Assembly: GCA_037957365.1 (NCBI GenBank)
Contig: JARHVA010002683.1
Span: 1,282,001-1,346,000, forward strand
Direction: 5' to 3'
Length of the DNA stretch: 64,000 bases
From: Torreya grandis
Lineage: Eukaryota > Streptophyta > Pinopsida > Cupressales > Taxaceae
Numbering within the stretch: the first letter of the stretch is position 1; each line of letters opens with the position of its first letter. The notes beneath the pieces are model-generated. The model was not told where the DNA came from. It worked only from the letters and a program-made list of their open reading frames with translations, and searched no databases. This document shows positions 10,917 to 22,434 of this stretch, one piece after another. Made by a program: the position numbers and the translations under genes.

Positions 10917-11340
10917 TGCGAGCGGCAAATATTGCCGTTTGTATGGTGGGTCTTCTAGATGGAATAACTAGCGAGGACACAGATTTCAGTGGCAGCCCAT
11001 GGAAGAAGAGATGGAGGAGGGCATGCAGTGAGTCCACTCCAAGCCTCCTGCGTCAATTGTTTATGTTTCATTCGGCAGCATAGCCGCCATTAGTACAGAG
11101 CGAATCTGACACATAGCCCTAGGGTTGCAAAAAAGTGTGTAATTTTTTTTGTGGGCAATTTTACGCGTCCTGTGGCAGACTACGTTGTGGGAAATGTTTT
11201 CCAAGGAGATAGTAGATCAGGGTTTGGTTGTAAAATAGAGTCCTCAGCGGAAAGTACCTACTCACCCTCAAGAGGCAGGCCCTTGCTTGTGTGTGATCTG
11301 TTTCGATCAACCGACTTACAGCTCATAAAATGGTTTATTC
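10912..11340 (+). pseudogene. UDP-glycosyltransferase pseudogene, 3' part
   Basis: One frame reads HSKPPASIVYVSFGSIAAIS then a stop, then HIALGLQKS. This is the well-known plant glycosyltransferase stretch before the sugar-donor box. Further on IVDQGLVVK-stop-SPQRKVPTHP matches the start of the PSPG box (W-PQ-VL-HP). The HCGWNS core is missing, and FDQPTYSS-like wording follows, so the box has an internal loss. At least two in-frame stops (near 11109 and 11238) and one deletion make it dead. It continues the fragment ending at 5665, and it was probably broken before the copia insertion because its lesions lie well away from the insertion site. Confidence 0.75.
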
Positions 11341-12884
11341 CTTTCTTATTTCCGAGAAACATTCTTTTCTTTCTTTTTTCTTTTTTTTTTGAAATTAAAA
11401 GGTTTAAAAAGGAGATGTATAAATATAATGTCGACCACGCCATTGCTATGTAAATTACTTTGAGGTAATCCTTTCTCATCTTTCGGTAATTTTATTTATT
11501 TTTTAAACAAAATTTATTAATATATTATATTTTCTGCCTTGCTACCAATGTAAGTCAAGTGTTTTGGTTTTTTATTCGTTAATGTATTTTTGTTGGAATT
11601 CATGGCCAACTCTTTGTATTTAGTTTATAAGCACCCAAAATCTATTTAAGTATATGTTTTGGTTTTCAAACATAGTCATTTTATTAGTCCCGAAGGGTGG
11701 ACTCCGGGCTTCATTGTTTTTTAATTGTTGATTATTCTTTGCTGATGTGGCCAATCAAAATGTGTTATTTAGTGTGCTAATAAATATGTCATTATTTTGT
11801 ATAGTTAAGTTGCAGGTTTTTATCTGAACATATAAGATAGTTATTTTGGTGCTTATTCATTGGTTGAATTATTTAAATGTTATTTCTTGATTCACATAAA
11901 TTGAGGCGGTTGCTTTCTTTTTTACGGTGTTATCCCTACTCGATCACGATAACTTGGTCTTAATGTTCACAATGGCGGTGGTTTTTCATTGGAGGGAAAC
12001 GGCAATGTACTTGCTGGCAGCTATTGAGTGCAGGTGGAATTGATGCTCAAATGGTTTAAATGTTTCTACATATCTTATTGCATGTCCCGACTACTTCGTG
12101 GAATGAAGGAAATGTGTTCGAATTTGTTCTCTGTTTTTAAAAGGTGACACTGACCCTATCTTTGTATCTGTGTTTGGGCGTGGAGTTTTCTTTTTGCCAA
12201 TATTTTCCTTTGTTCATTTTTAGTGTTAAGAGTACAGGATTTAGTGCGACGCCTCCGGGCTAAGTTAAGTTTTGAGATTCAAAATCTTTTACAGATTTGG
12301 ATTTTGGTTGGTTTGCTGTGGGCTTTGAGATTTGGAGCATAGATTTCATTGTTGTTCTTCTAGTGGATATTACTCACAAAACAAAATCATTCCTTGTAAC
12401 TTCCTAACTTTATATTTTCCTTTTACCTCTGTGGCATGCGTTTTAACATTTCTTTGTTTCAATTTAGCATTGTTGTCCTTGCTATGTTTTGGTGATATTT
12501 TTTGTGTTATATAGTGACACCGGACTGTATAAAGTTTATGTATTTTCTGTTCAAATTTATAGTGAATTTCTGAACCAGGGTTTGGAGTGGTTGTCTTCCC
12601 CTATTTTATGAATACATGCAAAACCATACACGTGTGGACTATTCCTGAGCACTTTAGAACTATTTCTAGGCTCTTTGTGTGGGCTGATACGTTGTGCTTT
12701 CTTCGGAAGGTTGTTTCTCATGAACCATCCCATGAAGCATCACCTATTATTTTAAGGCCGAGAGGAGATAAGTAGGTATTAAACATTTAAAACATTTCCT
12801 ACATTTTAAATGTTTCTGCATATCTTGTTTCTACATGTCTGATGTAGCAGAAGCATCTCTCTATACTCTACAACATTTTTTCCC
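11341..12884. other. no recognised gene
   Basis: The sequence is T-rich with short frames only (for example 12587-12775), and none has recognisable motifs. It may be old intron or downstream sequence of the glycosyltransferase copy. Confidence 0.4.
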
Positions 12885-12990
12885 TTGAAGTTCCAAAGGT
12901 CTAGGGATTGTGCATATTTTCAGATGAAGAATAAAATATTTTTTTACAGAAAAGAAGAAAAATATGAAAGGAGGCATAATTAATAAGCAC
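12885..12990 (+). repeat. direct repeat flanking the asparagine synthetase pseudogene (left copy)
   Basis: About 105 bp starting TTGAAGTTCCAAAG and ending GGAGGCATAATTA recurs at 14269-14375 in the same orientation with moderate divergence. The two copies bracket the pseudogene exons. Confidence 0.75.
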
Positions 12991-13693
12991 TCGTAGAGAG
13001 GGAAAATGAATGTTACAGAACCTCTTCAAACATTGTTGCGTCGATGAGGAGACCGGCTACACAAGGTAATCATTATCCTTTCTCACAATTTCTTTTCAAA
13101 TTTATATGTTATTTATACTAAAACTTGCTTTATTAGCATCACTCAATTCTTGGGGCATGTAATGCACATTATTATGGCCCATTTCCTGTAGGGTTTGTGT
13201 CACATTAACATGATTTGTATGTTTGATCACCCACACACCAAACGCTTTTTATTAAGAATCATGCAATTTGAGAATTTGATTTCCTACTATGCTTAATTGC
13301 AGGTTGAACCCGGCAAGAAGATACACCAAGTAGCATTTGTGAATTCAATTCCCAAGTCTCCAAATGGAAATATTTTAAGCGAGAAATTGATTCAATAGAA
13401 TCTCTCCACCCTTAATGATGATAATGTACATTTAGTAACTTTTTTACAGGGTTCATTTGTTAAGGAAACAAATTAAATGAATTTGGTTGATTGTGGTTGG
13501 CTAATTTTTACACATTAAAATAATTGAAACACTATATTTTTCTGTTGCTTGTCAACTTTGATCTAAATTTCTTCATACTTTACTATCTCGATCGCAACAT
13601 ATGTTGTTGCAGTTCATAAAATTTCTCCATTTATAAATTGATACATGCTAATGGGTCTTGTAGATTTACTGTTGGATTTATTTACAATTATAG

Positions 13694-14101
13694 GTGAAAG
13701 CAGAAATTTATAATCATGAATAACTGAGGTGAGGACTGAAATCTCACAAGTTAAAAACTAGTAGTGACTGTGAAGTGATAACACATCTATATGAGGAGCA
13801 TGGTGAGAAGTTCATCCACATGCTGGATGGGATGTTCTATATCATTCTGTTTGACACACAGGATGGCACCTTCATTGCCACTCGAGATCCCATTGGAAGT
13901 TCTTATCTTTATATTCGAAGGGGACTCAATGGTACCCACCACACAATCTTATTCTTGTTTCTCTAATTGTATGGAATGCATCACCTTATATTATGTTTTT
14001 TTTAGGATCTATGCAGTTTATATAAAAAATGAAAGCTTTACGTGATGATTGTGAACATTTTGAGGCATGTCCTCCTGGATATATATACTCTAATAAACAA
14101 G
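13694..14101 (+). pseudogene. asparagine synthetase (glutamine-hydrolysing) pseudogene fragment
   Basis: Two exons of the N-terminal glutamine amidotransferase domain are visible. Exon one (13694-13931) reads VKAEIYNHE, a stop, LR, a stop, then SSDCEVITHLYEEHGEKF and MLDGMF, as in plant ASN proteins. A GT donor follows at 13932. Exon two (14006-14101) follows an AG and reads GSMQFI, a stop, then MKALRDDCEHFEACPPGYIY, ending at a GTTAGC donor. Splice phases join correctly, so the copy arose from genomic DNA and not from mRNA. Three in-frame stops make it non-functional. The catalytic N-terminal cysteine exon, the rest of the amidotransferase domain and the ATP-dependent synthetase domain are absent. 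The intact enzyme makes asparagine from aspartate and glutamine in the cytosol. Confidence 0.88.
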
Positions 14102-14268
14102 GTTAGCATATACACTCCAAAAAACAAGGTTGTCAAATTGTACAATTTTATTATGTTCATTGTAGGTAAAAGCTAAGAATTTGCACTCTATCAATTACTA
14201 GTAACAAGGATAATTCAGTCAAAGAATCTGAATTATAAATTCTGATATGAATGGTATAACCCAGAGGC

Positions 14269-14375
14269 CTTGAAGTTCCAAAGTTCTAGGGTTTATGGAT
14301 ATTTGTAGAGGAAGAATAAGATATTTTTTTACACAAAAGAAGAAGAGAAAATTGAAAGGAGGCATAATTATTAAG
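14269..14375 (+). repeat. direct repeat flanking the asparagine synthetase pseudogene (right copy)
   Basis: Partner of 12885-12990. The shared core includes TTGAAGTTCCAAAG, a T-run with TTTTTTTACA and GAAAGGAGGCATAATTA. Confidence 0.75.
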
Positions 14376-16220
14376 TGTTACCTTTTACATCTCATCTAAG
14401 ATGTACTAATTATGATTGCATATGAACATACAAGACTTTATCTATGAACAAGAGTTTAAGCAATTTACTTTGGGACATTTGTCCTCTACTCTTGATGAAG
14501 CCACGCCACTACTATCATGATAGTTTGCCCATGCATTTTTGAACATTATTTAGTAGCAGGTAGATCTTCATTCTTATGAATGGATAACCACACAAGGATA
14601 ACAAAATTTAATGCATGTCTGATTAGGAAACATCTACCCTTCTTCTTTGATATTGATAGTGATTTATATGCATGGAAAGAATCTTTGGAGACTAGTGAAG
14701 TATGGATGTAATGGACTGAGTAGAAACCTCCATAGTTAGAAGGAAGAAACAAGATGGAATCTTCCAACAGGGTTTATAAATAAATTAATAATTAAACACA
14801 TTATTCCATAATTTGTATTGAAAATATTGTTTTCAACTTTGAGCTAAATTGTGCCATACATCGTATTCAAAATCATATTTTTCAACTTTGAGCTAAACTA
14901 CCCCATAGGGACTTGGCACTTTTTGCCCCTTGTTTATAAATGGATCCACACCTTTTTCTTAATCATTTTTTTCAGTAATTTTTTTTAAATGGTTTTATTA
15001 AAATATACAACCATGATATTTACATAATTTAATTAAATTTGAAATATTTAACGTTTTAAAATTTCATTTCATATTTGGAAAAAAAGGAGCTATAAAAATA
15101 TATCATTTTTCATATATATTTTCTATCACTAACAAAGTTCAAGTGATATTTAACATGATGTTTTAGATTCAAATTCAAGTAGAGAAAGTGTTTATGGAGT
15201 TTGAGCACCTCTTACTAGACAAATGGGCAAGTGATATGTATAATTTTAGTTGGGTGCGTCTAGGCCCACCTCACTAACAATCATTTCCTAAAGGGCATGT
15301 TTTTTGTGAACTTTGAAGATACCACTCCTGTAGAAAACATCGAAGCATCTCTCCATGGTTGCAGTGCATGTCCTTGATTCATAGCTCTCATGGTGGTGGT
15401 GGTTTTATTCTATAAAAACCTACTAGATAGAGAGGTCAATAACAATGGATGTTCATTTGCTTATATGATGTTATTTTTATGATAAGAGAAGGTCAAATGA
15501 TAAATAAAATAAAGACAAGTATAATGATGGGTGAGATTCGGTACCTAACATGAGAGATCCACTTACTAGAAGTGGTTGATGCTAGGTGAAAAACCAAATT
15601 ATCTTTTGGTGCAAACAATTTTGCTTATTTATTATGATTTCTTGGTTATATTTGACTTTTTTAATTGAAAATATCTTTTCATTATAATATTATATTTAAA
15701 CTTTTATGCTATGTTAAATTTACAATTTTATTTCTTAATTTTATAGATCTAAATAATATTTAAAGTGTTCTATTTCAATTGACGAGGATGATTGTTTATA
15801 TTCATCCACCAAAATACAAATCCTTTTAGATAAAAGTCAAGTGATTAATCTTACGTGATTTTGATGATGAGTATGTCCTTTACTTATGAGTGCTTAACTA
15901 AAAGAACTTATTAATTTAGATGTATGCTTCCTTAATATTAGAATCCATTATTTACTCCAAAAATATACTTAAAATGTCTAAATTATATAAATTAATAATT
16001 CCTTGTAATGCTTAAATATTCAATAAATAAAAAAATAATAATAAAAAATTTAATATCATCCACTCATTTTTTTACTAATACCAATATAGAATTTATATTA
16101 TTAATGAAAATATAACATTTAATCCAAAAACATAATCAATTTTAAAAATTAACTCTATTTAATTTTATTTATATATGTGTATATATAAACACCATATCAA
16201 CGACCTAGTATGATAGCCAA
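14376..16220. other. AT-rich spacer, no gene seen
   Basis: No frame above about 75 codons and no family motifs. Between about 14820 and 14910 a short phrase (TTTTCAACTTTGAGCTAAA) occurs twice, which suggests a small local duplication. Confidence 0.45.
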
Positions 16221-16224
16221 GGAT

Positions 16225-16520
16225 TCCAAAAGACTTTAAAATGTGATATTATTATGACAACTTTAAATTGGAATATATGATTTTAATTTTGAATTAATTG
16301 TGTGATAACTGGACAAACCACTCATATGTATTATAGTAAATATTAATTCACTAAATATAAACTCGATAACGAAGCCACATTCAATACCCCTAAAGTGACA
16401 GCACCATGTTCATTCATTCTGAGAGTGAGAACACCATTTTCTTTCATTTTCCTTTGTGAGGTGGGTGAAATGAAAATTTTGTGCTATATAAGCTGTAGTA
16501 TTATAAAAAAATAGTAATTT
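16225..16520 (+). promoter_or_regulatory. putative B3-gene promoter block with TATA box
   Basis: CTATATAAGC at 16484-16493 is a good TATA box. The block around it (GTGATATTATTATGA, GTGACAGCAC, then TATAAGCTGTAGTATTA) recurs in diverged form at 59675-59860. There it lies upstream of a second B3-domain copy in the same orientation. The parallel placement suggests this was the promoter of the B3 gene whose 3' half was amplified at 18.3-23.8 kb. A LINE remnant now lies between them. Promoter identity is inference; the paired similarity is visible. Confidence 0.5.
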
Positions 16521-16599
16521 GGAGGCATCTATTTCCTATTAAGTAAATAATATTGTTACAGTTTCCATGTTTTATGTTTTTTATATGTTTTTGATTAGA

Positions 16600-17980
16600 T
16601 CAGTAAGAAAAAAGGGTCTTGGGCCTAATACAAAGCAGCCCCCAAGGCTAAAAATAAAAAGACCAACCACAAGCTAGAAATAATGCACCGATAGTAGTTG
16701 AATAATAGAGTACAAAAAGTTAAGCTACAAACTATACAATAACAGGGCTTGACCTGGTAGGGCTAACACCTTTGGCTCGAATGTGGGTCTGAGAAACATG
16801 TTTAGAAAGACCACGCTTCCTCTTTTGGATAAAAGTCCAATAGGCATCTAGATCTTCAATTATAGAGGAAGGAGATGGAGGTGAAAAACTCACCAAATCT
16901 TTTGAAGGAGGCAGAGCTTGTGAAGTGGGCACAATAGCATTAGCCCCAAAAGCACACTCCATACCTACAATAGTAGTTCTAGACTTAGCATCAATAGAAA
17001 CTAAGATTCCTAAGGATGTCCCAGCAATAGCAGCAACAACAAGGGAGATAACAGGGGAGGTCCTTGTTACAGTAGGGGAGATCCCATAAGTAGTCCCATC
17101 AATAACAACAGTAGGCTAGGTCTGAAAAGCAGTTTCAGGATTGACAACAACAGTAGGGGAAGTACTTGCAACAAACCTAGTCGCAAAAGAGTCATGCAAT
17201 AGGGGAAGACAATCCTTCCCATTATCGAAAGAGGGCTCCGAGGAATCTGAGCTTGAGCCATCATCATCCACATCTACTGTAAGGTGTCACTATAGAGCAT
17301 CCTTCCATCAAGATGAACACTGAGCAACCTTCGAGTGGGGGCATTTGGATGCCAAATGACTTGTATTAAATCAACTCTGACAACGAAATGGGATACCTTC
17401 ATAATCCAAGGGCTAGCACCAAGAATGATCAATAACTTGTAAAACAACCTCTACTGAGAGAGGCATAGACAAATCCAAGTCCACTAAGATATGATCATAA
17501 ATGGTGTGAGAGAAATGAGCAGTGACAGGGTCTACCATGATAAAACAGCCCACCGAGTTGCCAATGTCTTTATAGCAAGATTCACACCAAAAATGTAGAC
17601 GCAGATTTGGTAGACGAATCCAAACTGGCAACCTGTTGAAAGATTCTATGAGAGGGTTAAAGGTAGAGACCCAAGGCTTTAGCAGCAGAGCATGTTGTCT
17701 CTAGAACCAAGACCGACTATCAAAAATAATATTTTTATCCAATAAAGAATTAAAAATAACAACAAAGCATCCTTTGGCACAAAGGTAAATTTCTATTTTC
17801 CCTGTTGTAAGGGGACGCCATTGGTCAAGGATCTAAGTGTTTAGATCTTGGAGCCGTGGCCAAAATCTATCAAATTTGCAAATCAAACCCTTCTGAGAAA
17901 AATAGTCCTCATATTTTAACATTTCATCTCATAAAATCACAACAACAGGGGGTAGTGCTAAAAGTTTCACCTTACCGCCC
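16600..17980 (-). pseudogene. LINE ORF1-like remnant (DUF4283 and zinc knuckle)
   Basis: On the minus strand, running from about 17860 down, the frame reads GCFVVIF, then HALLLKPWVSTFNP, then MPVWIRLPNLRLHFWCES and DIGNSVGCFIMVDP. This is the DUF4283 domain of plant non-LTR elements (LKPW-P-F, VWVRLP-LP-HFW, IG--LG-F). A broken zinc knuckle follows (FRC, then HLASKCP), and then a proline and serine rich tail to about 16730. Stops and frameshifts occur throughout. The endonuclease and reverse transcriptase part is not next to it. It sits between the promoter-like block and the B3 array, so it probably inserted in the 5' part of that gene. Confidence 0.72.
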
Positions 17981-18278
17981 GGCTCACCCGCCCCCCCCCG
18001 CCCCCGTTCCTTTGAAGGGATGGGGCTCCAGCACAAATATGGTAATTATATGTTAATAAAAAATTTTATTTTATTTTACATTTTTTCATTTTTTATAATT
18101 TTATATTAAAATATAAAGAAGATGAAACTGTTTCAAGTTTTAACTTTTTTATTATGATATGAAGAACACATGGTGAAAGTAATAATCAATTGTAGATATT
18201 CGTATGTGTCTTAGAATGTACTTACATTAAAATAAGGCATACCATGAAATGCCATTTTTTAATGAATTTATTAAAAGA
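17981..18278. other. C-rich run and AT-rich spacer before the array
   Basis: A run of C with a few G at 17988-18006 is followed by AT-rich DNA. No gene is seen. The C-run may be the degenerate head of a SINE-like insertion, but this is not supported well enough to call. Confidence 0.35.
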
Positions 18279-18326
18279 CCTGAAATTCAAAGGATAGGTG
18301 ATTGGCACAAGATATAAATATTGCAG

Positions 18327-19182
18327 GAAAATGTTCTTTTGGCAGGACTGATGGATATAATTGTAGGTATGGAGATTTGCAAAACTGACATAAAGAAAGG
18401 AAAATTTATTGTGCCCAAAGTTCGTTCAAAGCTAAACGGTCATATGGAAGTAGTACAGTCCATCATATACAAGACAAACAGTTATATATATCTTTTTAAT
18501 AGCATGCCATATATACACAACAGATTAATTTTTTTTGTGTCCCACATATTTTACAGTATCTTTTCAATTGCAAAGTGCAGCTAAATGAATGTATAACAAT
18601 GCGGGATGTTAACGACAACAACAAATCATGGATATTTATGTACAGGTGGATTTCCCTAACAATTAGTTCGTTTAGGCGATTATGATTGTTGCTAATTTAT
18701 TCATTTAAATAAGGTGTTAATTTTTTTCGGGGGAATACTTTTAGGTCTCATAAATCAGGAGCCTCTGAACGACACTCGCTGTATGATCTGAGTTAGTAGA
18801 TTTACGTATTTTTAATTTTATACATTGCCTCCCTCAGCGGTACTGTTTTGTATAAAGAGCTTTTTAAATCTATTTTAATCGTCATAACGCAATAACTTGC
18901 AGGGGGTTTATCAAGAAACACCACCTTGGTACAGGAGATTCCGTGCTAATTGTTCGATTTCCAGGGGAACAGGATAAGAATAAAACATATGTAAATGTTG
19001 TACGAAAACCAATGTTTTATTATTAAGGAATCTCTCAAAATTTTATTTATAAATTTTACAGTTTAATAACTAATTTTTTAATATTTTCAAAGCAGGGAAT
19101 TGATTTCGATAGCCTAAATGGAAGAGGAGAGCATTCTGGTAACCCTGCAGAGGAAGGGCAATGTTCGAATAAAAATGAATGA
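18327..19182 (+). pseudogene. B3-domain transcription factor, partial, array copy 1
   Basis: Five exons with GT-AG borders are visible: 18327-18449, 18581-18645, 18745-18791, 18903-18990 and 19096-19182. They read MEICKTDIKKGKFIVPK, then CITMRDVNDNNKSWIFMYR, SHKSGASERHSLYDL, FIKKHHLGTGDSVLIVRF and a C-terminal tail ending in NKNE-stop. This is a B3 DNA-binding domain; the exon layout and the M-D--(x)-W-F-YR step resemble the LEC2/FUS3/ABI3 (LAV) group. Joining exon three to exon four by GT-AG shifts the frame and soon meets TAA. The paralogue at 60.7-61.3 kb has one more A there and stays in frame. The gene's upstream exons are absent. LAV proteins bind RY-type DNA in seed development; whether this one did is unknown. 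Confidence 0.8.
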
Positions 19183-19275
19183 ATGAAAGTTTTTAATAAC
19201 GTTTATGAGGTCAATCAGTTTATGGGATCTAAAGAGTAAAAGTAGTCGACATGATTCTAATAAATTGTCTCACAT

Positions 19276-19600
19276 TGTTACTTTTATCTTTTTTCGATTT
19301 TTTTTGTTAAGTTTGGATTTTTTGTTATAAATTCTAGTCAAGTACTCTGCTATTTTTTCTATCTTTTCCACTTCAAACAAAGTTGTAAGTGCTTCACCTT
19401 GTAGGATATCAATGTAACTACTTCGAATGCCCTCATATGTCATACATTCCATGATATAATGCCATTCCATTTGCATCGATCCGGACTTATAAAACTGACA
19501 AAGCCTCTCCGACCATTCCTCCTTGGGTGCTTTCCATCTCTCTATTTTGCATCTAAAATGGTGTGAACTAGTTCTCAGCGGGGCAATTCCACTTTATCTC
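19276..19600 (-). pseudogene. LINE reverse transcriptase C-terminal fragment, array copy 1
   Basis: On the minus strand the frame reads RTSSHHFRCKIERW, ERLCQFYKSG, EWHYIMECMTYEGIR. This follows the C-terminal zinc-ribbon pattern of non-LTR reverse transcriptases (LR-S-H-L-IE-GRW, R-C--C, E-HF---C--Y--IR). Several cysteines of that pattern are replaced. The fragment ends with a lysine-rich tail. In this copy a single change near 19270 gives a stop that is absent from the other three. Confidence 0.5.
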
Positions 19601-19696
19601 TGCTCCTATATTGTGCTTTTGCTCATGGTCACGTGTGTGATTAAAATTCCTTAAATTCAAAGGATAGGTGATTGGCACAAGATATAAATATTGCAG

Positions 19697-20551
19697 GAAA
19701 ATGTTCTTTTGGCAGGACTGATGGATATAATTGTAGGTATGGAGATTTGCAAAACTGACATAAAGAAAGGAAAATTTATTGTGCCCAAAGTTCGTTCAAA
19801 GCTAAACGGTCATATGGAAGTAGTACAGTCCATCATATACAAGACAAACAGTTATATATATCTTTTTAATAGCATGCCATATATACACAACAGATTAATT
19901 TTTTTGTGTCCCACATATTTTACAGTATCTTTTCAATTGCAAAGTGCAGCTAAATGAATGTATAACAATGCGGGATGTTAACGACAACAACAAATCATGG
20001 ATATTTATGTACAGGTGGATTTCCCTAACAATTAGTTCGTTTAGGCGATTATGATTGTTGCTAATTTATTCATTTAAATAAGGTGTTAATTTTTTTCGGG
20101 GGAATACTTTTAGGTCTCATAAATCAGGAGCCTCTGAACGACACTCGCTGTATGATCTGAGTTAGTAGATTTACGTATTTTTAATTTTATACATTGCCTC
20201 CCTCAGCGGTACTGTTTTGTATAAAGAGCTTTTTAAATCTATTTTAATCGTCATAACGCAATAATTTGCAGGGGGTTTATCAAGAAACACCACCTTGGTA
20301 CAGGAGATTCCGTGCTAATTGTTCGATTTCCAGGGGAACAGGATAAGAATAAAACATATGTAAATGTTGTACGAAAACCAATGTTTTATTATTAAGGAAT
20401 CTCTCAAAATTTTATTTATAAATTTTACAGTTTAATAATTAATTTTTTAATATTTTCAAAGCAGGGAATTGATTTCGATAGCCTAAATGGAAGAGGAGAG
20501 CATTCTGGTAACCCTGCAGAGGAAGGGCAATGTTCGAATAAAAATGAATGA
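19697..20551 (+). pseudogene. B3-domain transcription factor, partial, array copy 2
   Basis: The same five exons as copy 1, shifted by 1370 bp at the first exon and by 1369 bp later. The exon sequences match copy 1 and the same missing base at the start of exon four is present. The acceptor before exon four reads ATAATTTGCAG, where copy 1 has ATAACTTGCAG. Confidence 0.8.
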
Positions 20552-20644
20552 ATGAAAGTTTTTAATAACGTTTATGAGGTCAATCAGTTTATGGGATCTA
20601 AAGAGTAAAAGTAGTCGACATGATTCTAATAAATTGTCCCACAT

Positions 20645-20969
20645 TGTTACTTTTATCTTTTTTCGATTTTTTTTGTTAAGTTTGGATTTTTTGTTATAAA
20701 TTCTAGTCAAGTACTCTGCTATTTCTTCTATCTTTTCCACTTCAAACAAAGTTGTAAGTGCTTCACCTTGTAGGATATCAATGTAACTACTTCGAATGCC
20801 CTCATATGTCATACATTCCATGATATAATGCCATTCCATTTGCATCGATCCGGACTTATAAAACTGACAAAGCCTCTCCGACCATTCCTCCTTGGGTGCT
20901 TTCCATCTCTCTATTTTGCATCTAAAATGGTGTGAACTAGTTCTCAGCGGGGCAATTCCACTTTATCTC
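20645..20969 (-). pseudogene. LINE reverse transcriptase C-terminal fragment, array copy 2
   Basis: Same fragment as in copy 1 with one lysine-to-glutamate difference (EKIEEIAEY). The frame runs on to 20483, across the B3 last exon on the other strand, because the copy 1 stop is lacking. Confidence 0.5.
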
Positions 20970-21065
20970 TGCTCCTATATAATGCTTTTGCTCATGGTCA
21001 CGTGTGTGATTAAAATTCCTTAAATTCAAAGGATAGGTGATTGGCACAAGATATAAATATTGCAG

Positions 21066-21920
21066 GAAAATGTTCTTTTGGCAGGACTGATGGATATAAT
21101 TGTAGGTATGGAGATTTGCAAAACTGACATAAAGAAAGGAAAATTTATTGTGCCCAAAGTTCGTTCAAAGCTAAACGGTCATATGGAAGTAGTACAGTCC
21201 ATCATATACAAGACAAACAGTTATATATATCTTTTTAATAGCATGCCATATATACACAACAGATTAATTTTTTTGTGTCCCACATATTTTACAGTATCTT
21301 TTCAATTGCAAAGTGCAGCTAAATGAATGTATAACAATGCGGGATGTTAACGACAACAACAAATCATGGATATTTATGTACAGGTGGATTTCCCTAACAA
21401 TTAGTTCGTTTAGGCGATTATGATTGTTGCTAATTTATTCATTTAAATAAGGTGTTAATTTTTTTCGGGGGAATACTTTTAGGTCTTATAAATCAGGAGC
21501 CTCTGAACGACACTCGCTGTATGATCTGAGTTAGTAGATTTACGTATTTTTAATTTTATACATTGCCTCCCTCAGCGGTACTGTTTTGTATAAAGAGCTT
21601 TTTAAATCTATTTTAATCGTCATAACGCAATAATTTGCAGGGGGTTTATCAAGAAACACCACCTTGGTACAGGAGATTCCGTGCTAATTGTTCGATTTCC
21701 AGGGGAACAGGATAAGAATAAAACATATGTAAATGTTGTACGAAAACCAATGTTTTATTATTAAGGAAACTCTCAAAATTTTATTTATAAATTTTACAGT
21801 TTAATAATTAATTTTTTAATATTTTCAAAGCAGGGAATTGATTTCGATAGCCTAAATGGAAGAGGAGAGCATTCTGGTAACCCTGCAGAGGAAGGGCAAT
21901 GTTCGAATAAAAATGAATGA
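21066..21920 (+). pseudogene. B3-domain transcription factor, partial, array copy 3
   Basis: Same exon set. In exon three CAT is replaced by TAT (His to Tyr after the MYR-S step). The shared frame lesion at exon four is kept. Confidence 0.8.
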
Positions 21921-22013
21921 ATGAAAGTTTTTAATAACGTTTATGAGGTCAATCAGTTTATGGGATCTAAAGAGTAAAAGTAGACGACATGATTCTAATA
22001 AATTGTCCCACAT

Positions 22014-22338
22014 TGTTACTTTTATCTTTTTTCGATTTTTTTTGTTAAGTTTGGATTTTTTGTTATAAATTCTAGTCAAGTACTCTGCTATTTTTGCTAT
22101 CTTTTCCACTTCAAACAAAGTTGTAAGTGCTTCACCTTGTAGGATATCAATGTAACTACTTCGAATGCCCTCATATGTCATACATTCCATGATATAATGC
22201 CATTCCGTTTGCATCGATCTGGACTTATAAAACTGACAAAGCCTCTCCGACCATTCCTCCTTGGGTGCTTTCCATCTCTCTATTTTGCATCTAAAATGGT
22301 GTGAACTAGTTATCAGCGGGGCAATTCCACTTTATCTC
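22014..22338 (-). pseudogene. LINE reverse transcriptase C-terminal fragment, array copy 3
   Basis: Same fragment, with QTEWHY for QMEWHY and EKIAKIAEY. Open frame to 21852. Confidence 0.5.
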
Positions 22339-22434
22339 TGCTCCTATATAGTGCTTTTGCTCATGGTCACGTGTCTGATTAAAATTCCTTAAATTCAAAG
22401 GATAGGTGATTGGCACAAGATATAAATATTGCAG

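Noticed and set aside
11151..11453. 100-codon plus-strand frame starting MGNFTRPVADYV
   Set aside because: It is an out-of-frame reading of the glycosyltransferase pseudogene followed by a T-rich tract.
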